Below the pieces are notes generated by a model. That model saw only the letters and a program-made list of their open reading frames with translations, was not told the origin of the DNA and did not search any database. Position numbers and translations under genes: made by a program. Shown one piece after another: positions 42,334-54,676 of a stretch of 64,000 bases of DNA. Numbering within the stretch: position 1 is the stretch's first letter; every line of letters starts with the position of its first letter. Origin of the DNA: Eleusine coracana subsp. coracana (lineage: Eukaryota > Streptophyta > Magnoliopsida > Poales > Poaceae); the NCBI GenBank assembly GCA_032690845.1, contig CM064423.1:30030044-30094043 (forward strand), read 5' to 3'.

Positions 42334-44201
42334 TGCGAAACCATGTGGATATGTGCCATGGTTTGCAATATGTGATGATTAATTGACATTGGTTGAGTTG
42401 GTGTTTGAGTTAAAATGCGGGAATGTAGGGATTACATGAGTTTGTGCATGTCATGGTTTTGACTAACCGGAGTTGGTGAGGACGTTGGAGAGTTTGTAGG
42501 AGATGAGAAATATGTTTGCTTGTCTCATGATGTGTAGGTCACTAGAGTCAAGTTGGCAGTCAACGGCGAGAGGATCGGGCACAAGTACGAGACTTGGGGC
42601 CAGATGATTGGGAGCCCGGATGAAGTCAAGGGTGATCCACACCGTACACATGAAGAGGAAAGAAGCATGGACGGTTTCGCGGTGGATCCCCAAAACCGTG
42701 GGTGGTGATCAAGACGACGGGATTGACCAAGTCAAAGGTGATCAGGCGTCGATGCAAGTAGAGGCTTCCAAACCGGAGGTGAGAGAGACTTGCCGACAAG
42801 GAGGATCACGGAACGAGGTGACACGTGTCAAGATCAAGAAGTCGCACTTTGAGAATCGTGCAAGGTGGTTTCCCGGTTTGGGCCTCAAAACCGGTGGCAT
42901 TGGTTGGTGGTGCACGTGTCACCATCGTGGAGCTTACGTCAAGGCGAAGCAAAGTTGTGAAGGGCTCGATGGCGTTCAGGTGAAGGAAAAAGAGTTGGAT
43001 GGTTTTGCCCCTAGTGGTAGGTGGCAATGAGTTATAGGTCAAGGGTAGAATTGTCTTGGACCCTAGGCCTATATAAGGAGAGGTGTGGCTAGTGGGAGGG
43101 GTGCCTCTTCCCATTAGACTTGTTAGGACTTCATTCAAAGTGCTTGGAGAGGTCTTAATGTAATAGAGGAGAGGAGAGGGTGTGTGAGAGACATCTCTTT
43201 CTCTTCCAAATAGTGGGAGGAAGAGGGTGTCTTCCTAGCCTTGTATTCATGGATCTTGTAAGCATGTTTCAATGATATGAGAATTATTTTTGTGCTCAAG
43301 ATCTTCCTCTCTCCCAAAATCCCGAATTTCTCTTTTTCTCTATTTTCGGAGCTATTTTTGTGGAAATTTTCGATCTCCTTTTTGAGTGAGTTTTTGAGGC
43401 GGATTTCTTGGGGATCTTAGTGCTATGATGAGCTAGAAAAATCCTTCATGGGTCCTTGACCGAATCAAGAACTCTAGCACCTTCGATTTGAAGGATTTCT
43501 CAAGTTTCCCCTTTTTGGTGTTCTTGGCACAAGATCTGAAATTCATGATGATTCCTTGAGCCAATCGAGTGGATCTTCTAAGATTAGGGTCGTGATGTGT
43601 TGAGGATTATCTGGTCCAAAACTCACACATTTTGTAGATCATTTGGTTGAGTTTTGGAGAGATTTATGGGATAACGTGATAGTTTGTTGTTCTCTCAGGG
43701 GTCGATCGGCACTGCCGATGACCAGAACCGGCACTGCTGGTGGGTCTGAACTCTGATCGGCACTGTCGATGCCATGATTAGCACTGCCAGTGGCTTGAGT
43801 CTGAACTCCGCACCAGCACTCTCGATAGCCACGACCAGCACTGCCGATGCGCTCTGACCGTTTCTTTCCAGAGTTTTGAGAACCTCGCACCAGCACTGCT
43901 GATGGTGCCAACCGGCACTAACGATGGTTGTGATCGGCACTGACGATGGTTGTCTAGACTTGATCTGTTTTGGTGCATTTCTTTGATAGTTTTGAGTCTT
44001 TGTAGTTCTTCTTTGTTTCCGTAGTGTTTCGCTGTTATTGTAGATCACTCTTATGGTTAGCACATCATAAGTTGGTGTGTGTGGCCTTGGTGATCGGGTT
44101 AGAGGTTGTCTTGGGTTGTAATTGGGACATAGGCCAAGTTCTTGTTAAGAATTTTTATTGGCTCCCATTCACCCCCCCCCCCCCCGCCCTCTGGTCCTTC
44201 A
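42334..44201 (+). repeat. 5' LTR of the SIRE-like element
   Basis: TGCGAAACCATG...GGTCCTTCA. A TATA box CTATATAAG is at 43069-43077. At 43700-43950 lies an array of about eight palindromic units on the CGGCACTGCCG plan; the first two are 22 bp apart. A run of 15 C residues precedes the U5 end. Confidence 0.9.
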
Positions 44202-44202
44202 A

Positions 44203-44217
44203 TTGGTATCAAAGCCA
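44203..44217 (+). promoter_or_regulatory. Primer-binding site of the SIRE-like element
   Basis: TTGGTATCAAAGCC one base after the LTR resembles the initiator tRNA-Met complement TGGTATCAGAGC with one transition. Confidence 0.85.
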
Positions 44218-44265
44218 GGTTTAATCACTAGTTGACCTTAACCGGCTTTGTGATCCGAAGGCGAC

Positions 44266-46790
44266 ATGGAGAAGCATGCGGTTAAGCTTTTGATGTTCGA
44301 TGGAGAGGATTTTCCCTACTAGAAGTCACGGACCAAGGCTTATCTCTTAAGCCAAGGATGTGCAATTTGGGAGATCGTGGAGCAGGACTACGCCATACCG
44401 GATGGCCTCAACACCGCACCATTAGGTGAGTTAACCAGGTATAAAAACAACTCCAAAGCTGTCAATATTCTACTTTCTACTCTAGGTAGGAATGAACATG
44501 ATTGTGTTGCTCATCTTGATACTGCACATACCATTTGGGCAAAGCTTTGCACGTACCATGAGGGTACCAATAAAGTCAAGTCTATGCGTAAGGATTCTTA
44601 CAATAGACAGTACCAAACCTTTGCACAAAAACCTGGCGAGTCACTAGATGACACATTTCATAGGTTTGAGGCCATTGTGTGCAACTTGTGGGCTTGTGGT
44701 AACCTTGTGTACAATGATAATGATAGAGCTAAGCAATTGCTGTATTCACTTGATGAAAATGCTTGAGGGGTTAAGATTGCTGCACTAGAAGAAATTACTA
44801 ATTTCAATACCCTGGACTGTGAGCAGCTGTATAGCAAGTTAAAATCTCATGAACTGTCTAGGAAGTCTCGTCCTAATCTTGGTAATCCTGCTTCTAGCAT
44901 GGCTTTGCTTTCTAGCTCTCAAAAGGGTAGTCACGGTGGTGCTTCTTATGTAGCTAACCCCTCACTTGACAAGTCTTCTTTAGAGTTTGCTCTGTCTTCT
45001 CTTGTTGCAGCTTCCGATGAATAGATGGAGTGCACTCTTGATGAGGAGTTGTCCTTGCTCATAAGAAAGTTCAGGAAGTTCTACAACAACCAGAAGGAGA
45101 GAAGAGGAGGTGGTTCAAGAACCTGCTTCGAGTGTGGGGACTCTGGACACTTCATCGCTGACTGCCCCAAGAAGAAGAAGAAGGCTGGGTACCACGATAA
45201 CAACACTGAAGATTTCAAGCGAAAGTAGAACCGCTTCTACAAGAAAGGCAAGAACTCCAAGAAGTTCGCCAAGGCCATTGCACGCGCCTGCGTTACCGCC
45301 TTGAGTGATGTGGACCTCACATCAAGCAAAGGCCTTACAAGCTCAGAGGAGGAGGTTGAGAAGCCACTAATCAAGAGGAAGGACGACTTCACCGGGCTTT
45401 GCTTCATGGCAAAGAATGATCACGACACCGACTCTGACTCCGACTCTGACACAAGCGAGGTACCTACCACTTTTGATGAGCTCTCTTCTAAACTTGATCA
45501 TTTGTGCGATGTTCTTCTCATGCAAGATGATAAGCTTTGCAGCGCTATTCGTGAGAATAGAGAGTTTAAGTCTAAGTTGGAGAGTGTTAAGTATGAGATC
45601 ACTTCGTTTAGGTCCAAGCTTGCTAGGAATGTTGAGGTTGAGTGTGAGTCTTGTCAAGTTGTGATGAATGATCTCAGTCAGAGGGAAAGTGTGCATGCTC
45701 AAGTTGCCAGTCATCTTGAGAGTGCCCTTAAAGAGCTTGATGAATTCAAAGCTAGACCAACTCTTTTGGGTGCATGTCAGAAGTGCCCTAAGCTCATTAA
45801 TGAGTTGGAAGCCCAAACCCTCAAAGTCAAAGAGCTCGAGTCTAAGCTGCTAGATGAGACTCGCTTTAAAGTACTCCCATCACCATGTGTAGTGTGTAGC
45901 TCTCTTAAGGATAAGCTTGCAATCACTAGAGAGGAAAACAAAATCATAACCCAAGAAAATTACTATCTTATTTCTCGTCTCCAAAGAACCCTAGTGAGTG
46001 AGGAGAAGATGGAGAGTGACTTGGCAAGAGTCAAAGAAAGTGCCAGTAGGTCAACCTACAACTTGGGCTTGGGATTTGAGAGATGTGACAAGGAGAGTAA
46101 GAATGTGGGTAAGTTTGTGCCTAGATCTAGCTAGAAGGATGAGGAACAGTCCATTAAACCCACTGACACATACTACCCACCTAACCCCAATCCTTCCTTC
46201 AACCCAAAACAAGCCGAGAAGCCAAAACCCAAACCCACTGTGCAAGCTAAGCCTAAACATGAGAGTGTCTATATTTGCATGTTCTGTGATCATAAGGGTC
46301 ACTTGGATGAGTACTGTTATAGGCGTAAGAGAATTGAGAGGATGCCTAAACATGATGAGTACTGTTATAGGGGTAACTAGGAATGTGCATCATGATGATT
46401 TTGTTGGTTTTCAGGCTCACTCTTTTCTCGTGCCTATCATGGACGGGGTCATTCCTCATATTGCTTTGATTCACGAAACAGAGGCTTTGCTCAGCAGCGC
46501 TTTGGCACCCCATGTTTTCCCCGTCGTGGTGAGCGCTGCTCGCATGGATTTGGCTTTCACACAGATGATTTCTATCCTCAAAACCCAAGGTTTGAGTCGA
46601 GACACTTTGACAGGCCACGCTTTCCCCATCGTGGTACCCGTCCCACGCGTTCGACTGGTAATGTGCAAAGAACTGTGATAACCCCTGCAAGTCGTGTGAT
46701 TCAGTGTTGGCTTCCTAAGAGTTTTCTTTCTAACCCCAGCACTAAGTCATCGATCTTTCCTTCTCGTTCCTTGTAGGTAGCAGGTGGAGG
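44266..46790 (+). pseudogene. SIRE-like Gag, one frame with premature stops
   Basis: It starts MEKHAVKLLMFDGEDFPY. A UBN2-type Gag core follows (YKNNSKAVNILLSTLGRNEH, FHRFEAIVCNLWACGN), then a CCHC knuckle CFECGDSGHFIADC at about 45130. A long helical, coiled-coil-like section (45301-46134) contains CxxC pairs (CESCQ, CQKCP, CVVCSS), and a second knuckle CMFCDHKGHLDEYC is at about 46279. The frame is interrupted only by stops: TAG after DFPY, TGA after LDENA, TAG after AASDE, KRK and PRSS. A short direct duplication of GATGAGTACTGTTATAGG is near 46305 and 46353. Confidence 0.85.
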
Positions 46791-46800
46791 CCTGGAGAAC

Positions 46801-48589
46801 AAATGGTTGATGGACTCCGGGTGTTTGCGCCACATGACCGGAGATGCAAAGTGTCTCTCCAGCCTCACTCCCTTGAAGCACCGGGAGTATGTGACCTTTG
46901 GAGATGACAAGAGAGGGACAGTGAAGGCAAGAGGCACGGTAAAGGTAAATGAAAAATTCACTCTCAAGGATGTTGGTTTGGTTGAGCATCTCAAGTACAA
47001 TCTCCCCTCTGTCTCTTAGTTGCTTGATGTTGGTTTGGAAGTGCGCTTTAAGAAAAATGCTTCTTGTGTTCTTGATTCGAATGACTCTTTGGTTTGTGGG
47101 ATTTCTACCATTGGGAACGTTTTTCAGGCTGATTTTGCTGGTTCTCCTGGTTCTCACAAGTGCTTGTTTGCTCAATCTTGTTCTGAGCTCTGGAAATGGC
47201 ATAGGAGACCAGGTCACATGAGCTTTGACTTGCTTTGTCGCTTGACTGGCCTAGGTTTGATCCAAGGATTTCCTAAGCTCAAATTTGATAAGGATTTGGT
47301 TTATGCTCCTTGTCGTAATGGGAAAATGATTGCCGCTTCTCATCCACCAATTAATGTGGTGATGACTGAACGCCCTGGAGAGTTGCTTCACATGGACACT
47401 GTTGGTCCTTCTCGGGTTCGTTCGGCGGGTGGGAAGTGGTATGTTCTTGTGATTGTTGATGACTATTCTTGCTACTCTTGGGTTTACTTTCTTGAGAGCA
47501 AGGATGAAGTGTTTCATCACTTTCGGAGCTTAGCTTTGAGGTTGTTCATGGAACTTCCTGGTGCATTACGAGCAATACGCAGTGATAGCGGCATCGAGTT
47601 CAAGAACTCCTCCTTTGATGCTTTCTGCCTTGAGCATGGTATTGAGCATCAGTTTTTAGCACCTCGTGTCCCTCGGCAGAATGGTGTGGTTGAAAGAAAG
47701 AACAAAACCTTGGTAGAAATGGCCCGAACAATGCTCGATGAGCATAGGACTCCCAGGCGGTTCTGGGCTGAGGCCATTAGCACTACTTCCTATGTTTCCA
47801 ATCAGATTTTCTTGCGCCCAATTCTTAATGTGACTTCCTATGAGCTATGTTTTGGGAGGAAGCCATCTGTTTCTTATTTGCATGCCTTTGGTTGCAAGTG
47901 CTTCATTCTCAAGCGTGGCAATCTTGATAAGTTTGAGTCGAGTTCTTTCGATGGCATCTTTCTTGGCTACACCCTTGATGGTCATTCCTACAGAGTTCTG
48001 AATTTGGAAACTAACACCATCATAGAGTCCTCCGATGTAACCTTTGATGAGTCAAACTCTTGTGCAAGCAATGTGGTTGAAACTATAGGTAACAGGAAGA
48101 TGGAGGAGAGTCTCTTTGTAGAACAGGACCTATAGGGCTTGGATGATGACGATGATGAGTCATTCCATCCCACATCTGAGCTTGTTCCTGCTGCTCCCAC
48201 CACTCCAGCAAAGGGTCCAGAAGCTTCTACATTGACCTCAGTAGCTGTTGAGCCAGCTCCATCTTTGGTTCAGGGGGAGGTACGCCCTTAGAGAGAGGCT
48301 CCTCACCACATTCAGCGTCAACATCCACCTCAATAGATGATTGGTAATCACTATGAAAGGACAACAAGGTCAAGGTCTACACATCTCGCCTGCTTTACTA
48401 ATTCTCTCTTTGTTGCCACCTTTGAACCTCGGGATATCGGACACGCATTATCTAATGAACATTGGGTTAATGCCATGCATGAGGAGTTGGAAAACTTTGA
48501 GAGAAACAAAGTGTGGACCCTAGTAGAGCCTCCTGTTGGTGTCAATGTCATAGGAACTAAGTGGGTTTTCAAAAACAAGCATGGGGAAG
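46801..48589 (+). pseudogene. SIRE-like Pol, 5' part: protease, integrase, start of reverse transcriptase
   Basis: It is in the same frame as Gag. Protease has the active site KWLMDSGCLRHMTGD at 46801. A TAG at 47017-47019 replaces a likely Gln codon. The pre-integrase zinc region has HRRPGH and YAPCRNGKM, where the first Cys is replaced by Tyr. The integrase core carries catalytic Asp in HMDTVGP, Asp in RSDSGIEF and Glu in NGVVERKN. After stops near 48133 and 48288 the reverse transcriptase begins (HALSNEHWVNAMHEELENF, GTKWVFKNKHGE) and is cut at 48589 by CRM copy b. The downstream part resumes in frame at 55284. Confidence 0.88.
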
Positions 48590-49512
48590 TGATGAGGACA
48601 TCACTCCTATGGATACACACAACACTCCTCCAATTCTGGACTTGCAAGGTCCAATGACTAGAGCTCATGCACGATGACTAAATTTAGAGGTGAGCTCGTT
48701 CCTATGTTCTTCGCTATATGTTACTTTTGAGAATGGTTTGCTATCTAATGATTATTTTATGATTAGGAACCATGGAGAGGACCAGGAGATGATGGGAGAA
48801 GGAGTTGAGAACGTGGAGGACCAGCAAGGGCTTGGAAGCCAAAGTGGAGGCCCAATCAAAACCGACTTCGAGTCTGTTTCAGGGCCCAGGACCAGTCTGC
48901 AATAAAATTATCGCCCAGGATGCATACTGACTCGGATTTTGATGTTCTACATATACGCGGAAAGATAAGGAGAAGACCTTTCCAATGACACCGGCCTCAT
49001 GTCAAAATACATCCGGAGTCATCGGGAATTGTCAAAACAATAGAGGGTCCAGAATCTGTGTCGGTGTTGCATCGCCTATTTTTGGCCTTTGGGCTTTGTA
49101 TCTACTTGAGCCCAATTAGGAGCACGTCCAGAGGGTCTTGCACGACCCTAGGGTCTTCATATATAGCCACCTCCGCACCATTAGGGTTCAGGTTTTGCTT
49201 AGATCAATTCTATTCATAAACAGTGTCGCCGTTCATCAGTTGATGAGACCCCAACTTTGAGAGTTTAATCATACATCTGCAATTGTGTTGCATTCTTCGT
49301 TGTTCTTGCTTGTGTTCTTGATTCACAGGTAGGAATTAGCCTTCTCGACGAGGTCAATCGTCCTTGGACGGTTGATAACCAGAGGAGACGTCGTGCTGCG
49401 ATTGCGGGGTTTAGAACGTGCTGTTCTGAAGCCGGATCGATTTGTGTGTCGCCTCCGACCAAATCAACTTACCAAGAACCTTTCCGAAGATTGGGAACCC
49501 TTGTTCACATCA
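48590..49512 (+). repeat. 5' LTR of CRM copy b
   Basis: 923 bp, matching the 5' LTR of copy a over its full length with scattered substitutions. The first part again carries the pol-extension reading frame, including YVTFENGLLSNDYFMI. Confidence 0.92.
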
Positions 49513-50489
49513 AGTGGTAATCAGAGCTTCAGGTGCACCGTCAGGTTCGCACTACCCTTTAGTTTTGTTTTCATGTTCTTCCTATCGTCCATAGAAAAGC
49601 CAAAAAAAAAATTTCCCCCGCCCCATAACCACGTGTTTAGCCTTCGCATATTTCAATTTCAGAGTCCGTAGTGTTGAGTTTGCCCTAGTTCTTGTTTAGT
49701 CGCTGGTTTAGTTTGTGTTTTTGTTATCAATAGTGTTTTCCTTGCAACCCTAGCCGCCATCCCCTTCACCATCCTCGGTTTTGTCAGCTTTGTGTGCAAG
49801 GGTTGATTGATCAACACGCCCACCCTAATCCCACCCGAAACCCACCCTCAACACCTCGGACCAATTCTCACAAATTCCACTTTCCGCTGCATCCACCCCG
49901 CCAAAGAAATCCCTACCCGACCCCAAACCCGACTCGGGTTTCACTCAAACCCCGGATTTCTTCATAACCGATTCCGACACCTGTTCGGTAAAACGGCCAT
50001 AACTTTTCGCTCGGTTGTCCATTTTGGCTGAAATTTTTACACGATATTCTTGACAAAAAGTTGAGGTGACCCACAGTCGGCTATGCCTTGTGTGCCCTCG
50101 TCAAAAAAAATCAAAAAAATCAGGAAGATAAAGAAACCCGACGTTTTCTGAGCAACAATTTTTTGTGGTTTCTCTCCCTTTGTTAGTGAGTGGGAGAAAA
50201 GTATCAAAAAAATAAAATAAAAAAAGAAATTTTGGATTCCTAGTGGGTTTCCTAGTTTCTCTCCCATAGAGTTAGACAAGCCACTAGTGAGTTTAAGGAC
50301 TTTGCTATTATTTGGTGGAGTGGTCTAGCTGCTGAAACTGATTTGCCTACTACTTGGGAAGAACTTAAGGTAGAAATGCGTAATCATTTTCTTCCTCCTT
50401 CTTTTTATAGAGAAATTCGTAATAAACTGTAGCGTTTAGATCAAGGAGATAAAACTGTTCAGGAGTATTTTAGTAAGCTTCAGAAGGGT
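49513..50489 (+). pseudogene. CRM copy b leader and truncated Gag start
   Basis: TGGTAATCAGAGC (primer site) starts at 49515. The leader follows copy a to about 50245, then jumps after TTCTCTCCC straight into Gag codons (RVRQATSEFKD) at about 50268. About 1 kb present in copy a, with the Gag start codon, is therefore missing. A stop (TAG at 50431) replaces CAG in copy a. Confidence 0.75.
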
Positions 50490-53400
50490 TTGATTTGTTG
50501 TGCTGTGGTTGAAAAAGTAGAGGATCAAATTTGCCGCTTTTATTCTGGTTTGAGAAAAGAAATTCAGGACATCCTTGATTATAAAGAATTTTGTACCCTC
50601 AACCAGTGTTTCCAGTATGCTATGCTTGTAGAGAAAGAATCACAGGGACTTTTCCAGGCTTTTGAGGAGTACAGCAAGTCCAGGAATTTCTACCCACCAT
50701 GGCCGACGAGGACTTCGGGGCTGTCCAAGCCATCTTTCTGGCCGCCCCCACCAGCTAGTGTTGTTTCTGCAGCACCAAGATCAGCCCCTGTCCCTTCTAC
50801 GTGCTCAGGTAAAAATTCTGTGCATGTACCGGCTAGTAGTGCCTCCTCTGTTGCTTCGACGGGATGCACTACAGGGATTAGGTGCCACCGCTGCCATGGT
50901 CTTTGTCATGTGCAGAAAGATTTCCCAAGTAGGCGGGCATATGTGGCGACAGATGATGGCAGTTACATGAGCACCTCCGATGTGGAGGATGAGGAGGAGG
51001 ATGTCGCTGCCACTAGCGGTGACCTCGTCCTTGGAGGCGAAGATACCACGGACTACATCAATATTATTGTGCAGCGTGTGCTTAGCACACAAATCCAGCA
51101 GCCCGAGAGGATGCAGCGACATAACTTGTTCCAGATTTTCTTCGTCATCAAGAACCGCCGAGCACGTGTCATCATTAATGGAGGAAGCTGCAACAATTTG
51201 GAGAGTTCTGATGTGGTTAAGAAGCTTGGTTTGACCACACGCCCATATCCACATCCATACTACATTCAGTGGTTAAATGACTCTGGAAAAGCTAAGGTAA
51301 TACAAACTTGTAGAGTTCCCTTTTCCATTAGTTCACTTTTATTGGGTAGACCTTGAAAATTTGATAATGATGCTATACACCATGGTAAAAGTAATAAGTA
51401 CACTTTTATGCATAAAGGAACTAAAATTACTTTGTTACCAATGACCCCTGCTGAAATTGTACAAGCTGATTTAGAAAGAGCTGCTAGTTTGAAAAATAAA
51501 GGCCCTGAAATTCAGCAACCTGTTAATTCTGATTCTACACCAAGTAATATTAATGATTCTTCAAGTTCTAAGGGTGCTGGAATTAAATTACAAGGTCGTT
51601 CATGTCTTTCCACAAAATTTGAGCTTGCTGAAATTTCTGCTGATGATATTTGCTATGCTTTGATATGCAAACAAGCCTTGTTTTCGCTTGGTGATATTGC
51701 TTCTAGTGCTTTGCCTCCTGCTGTCACTAACCTTTTGCAGGAGTATGAGGATGTTTTCCCAGCTGAGATACCCCCGAGATTGCCACCTTTGAGAGGGATT
51801 GAGCATCAAATTGATTTAATTCCTTGTGCTACTTTGCCAAACCGTGCTGCTTATAGGACCAACCCTGAGGAGACTAAGGAGATACAACGACAAGTCCAAG
51901 ACCTTTTGGATCATGGGTATGTTCGTCAATCACTTAGTCCTTGTGTTGTTCCTGTACTTTTGGTTCCTAAGAAAGATGGTTCTTGACGTATGTGTGTAGA
52001 TTGTAGATCCATTAATAACATTACTATTAGGTATCGTCATCCTATTCCTAGGCTAGACGACATGCTTGATGAGTTATGTGGTGCTATAATTTTCACTAAA
52101 ATTGATTTGCATAGTGGCTACCATCAAATTAGAATGAAACTTGGAGATGAATGGAAAACAGCTTTTAAAACCAAATTCGGGTTGTATGAGTGGTTAGTAA
52201 TGCCTTTTGGTTTAACTAATGCACCTAGTACTTTCATGCGTTTGATGAATGAGGTTTTAAGACCTTTTATTGGCAAATTTGTGGTTGTTTATTTTGATGA
52301 TATCTTGATTTATAGCAAATCCATGGATGATCATATAATTAAATTGCGTGCTGTTTTTGATGCTTTGCGAGTTGCACGTTTATTCGGTAACCTTGAGAAG
52401 TGCACCTTTTGCACGGATCGAGTCTCTTTTCTAAGCTATGTTGTGACCCCACAGGGAATTGAGGTGGATGAGGCGAAGATTGAAGCCATAAAGAGTTGGC
52501 CTGTACCAAAAACTATCACACAGGTGAGGAGTTTTCTTGGTCTTGCAGGTTTCTACCGCCGCTTTGTCAAAGATTTCAGCACCATTGCTGCACCATTGCA
52601 TGAGTTGACAAAGAAGGGCGTTGACTTCCATTGGGGTAAGGTACATCATGGGCTTTTAATGCTTTGAAGGACAAACTTACCCATGCACCATTGCTGTAAT
52701 TGCCCAATTTTGATAAGGCTTTTGAGCTTGAATGTGATGCTAGTTGTATAGGCATTGGTGGTGTTTTGATGAAAGATGGTAAACCTGATGCTTACTTTAG
52801 TGAGAAAATTACTGGGCCTGTTTTGAATTATTCCACATATGATATGGAACTATATGCACTTGTACGTTCTTTAGAGACGTGGCGTCATTATTTGTTGCCC
52901 AAAGAATTTGTTATTCATTCTGATCATGAATCACTTAAGTATATTCGTTCTTAATGCAATTTGAACTGTAGGCATGCTAACTAGGTTGAGTTTATTGATT
53001 CTTTACGTTATATTATTAAACATAAGAAACGGCAGGATAATGTGATTGCTGATGCTTTATCTAGGCGATATACTTTGTTGTCTCAACTTGATTATAGAAT
53101 TTTTGGACTTGAGGCAATTAGAGAACAATATGTTGCTGATGTTGATTTTAAAGATGTATTGCTGCACTGTAAAGAAGGTCGTGCTTGGAACAAATTTGTG
53201 TTAAATGATGGTTTCTTGTTTAGAGCTAACCGCATATGCATTCCAGTTGGTTCCGTTCATCTTTTGTTGTTGCAGGAGGCGCATAGAGGTGGATTGATGG
53301 GTCATTTTGGTGCTAAAAAGACAGAGGATATTTTGGCCACACACTTCTTTTGGCCAAGGATGAGGAAAGATGTTGAGCGTTTTGTCGCTCACTGGACTAC

Positions 53401-54676
53401 ATGTCAAAAAGCTAAGTCTCAATTGAATCCACATGGTTTATACATGCCGATTCCTGTTCCTTCTATTCCTTGGGCGGATATTTCTATGGACTTTGTTTTA
53501 GGACTGCCTAGGACTAAGAGGGGGAGTGATAGCATTTTTGTTGTTGTGGATCGTTTTTCTAAGATGGCACACTTTATACCATGTCATAAAACTGATGATG
53601 CTAGTTATATTGCTGACCTCTTTTTCAAAGAAATTATACGTTTGCATGGTATGCCTTCTACTATTGTTTCAGATCGTGATGCAAAATTCTTGAGTCATTT
53701 TTGGCGCACGCTTTGGAATAAGTTGGGTACAAAGTTGCTATTTTGTACAACTTGTCATCCACAAACTGATGGACAAACTGAGGTTGTGAACCGCACTTTG
53801 GGCACTATGTTGAGAGCTATTTTTGAAGAAAAATTTGAAGTAATGGGAAGAATGCTTGCCTCATGTTGAGTTTGCTTATAATCGGGAACACATTCTACTA
53901 CCAAGGTAAGTCCCTTCAAGGTAGTGTATGGTTTTGATCCCCGTACACCACTTGATATACTTCCTCTACCTATTAATGAGAGAGTTCATGTTGATGCTAA
54001 AGAGCGTGCTGAATTTATTTTGCAAATGCATGAGACCACTAGACTTAGTATTGAAAAGATGAATAAAAAGTATAAAATTGCTGGTAGTAAAGGTAGAAAG
54101 GAAGTAAAGCTTGATGTAGGAGATTTAGTGTGGTTACACTTGAGGAAGGGTAGATTTCTAGAATTGAGAAAGTCTAAACTAATGCCTAGAGCTGATGGTC
54201 CATTCAAAATAATGGAGAAGATTAATGATAATGCATACAAACTTGAGTTGCCTCCTGAGTTCGCGGTTAGTCCTACTTTTAACATTTCAGATTTAAAACC
54301 ATACTTGGGAGAAGAGGATGAGCTCAAGTCAAGGACGACTCCACTTCAAGAGGGGGAGGAGGATGATGACATCACTCCTGTGGATACACACAACACTCCT
54401 CCAATTCTATACTTGCAAGGTCCAATGACTAGAGCTCGTGCACGACGACTAAATTTTGAGGTGAGCTCGTTCCTACGTTCTTTGCTATATGTTACTTTTA
54501 AGAATGGTTTGCTACCTAATGATTATTTTATGATTAGGAACCATGGAGAGGACCAGGAGATGATGGGAGAAGGAGTTGGGAACGTGGAGGACCAGCAAGG
54601 GCTTAGAAGCCAAAGTGGAGGCCCAATCAAAACCGACTTTAAGTCTGTTTTCGGGCCCAGGACCAGTCTGCAATAA
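50490..54676 (+). pseudogene. CRM Gag end and Pol relic, copy b
   Basis: Gag end with knuckle CHRCHGLCHVQKDF, in which a Gly and the last Cys are changed; protease with VIINGGSCNN, where the catalytic Asp is Asn; a deletion; reverse transcriptase with YFDDI at about 52293-52307 but a TGA at 51984 replacing TGG; RNase H with stops at 52953 and 52982; integrase with catalytic ISMD, VSDRDAKF and GQTEVVN, frameshifted near 53830. The C-terminus runs into the 3' LTR and ends at 54676 with the same GPMTRARARRLN extension as copy a. It is plainly inactive. Confidence 0.85.

Noticed and set aside
44203..44217. tRNA-like sequence
   Set aside because: It is the primer-binding site next to the SIRE LTR, only about 14 bases complementary to a tRNA end, not a tRNA gene. 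The same applies to 24686-24702 and 30333-30345.
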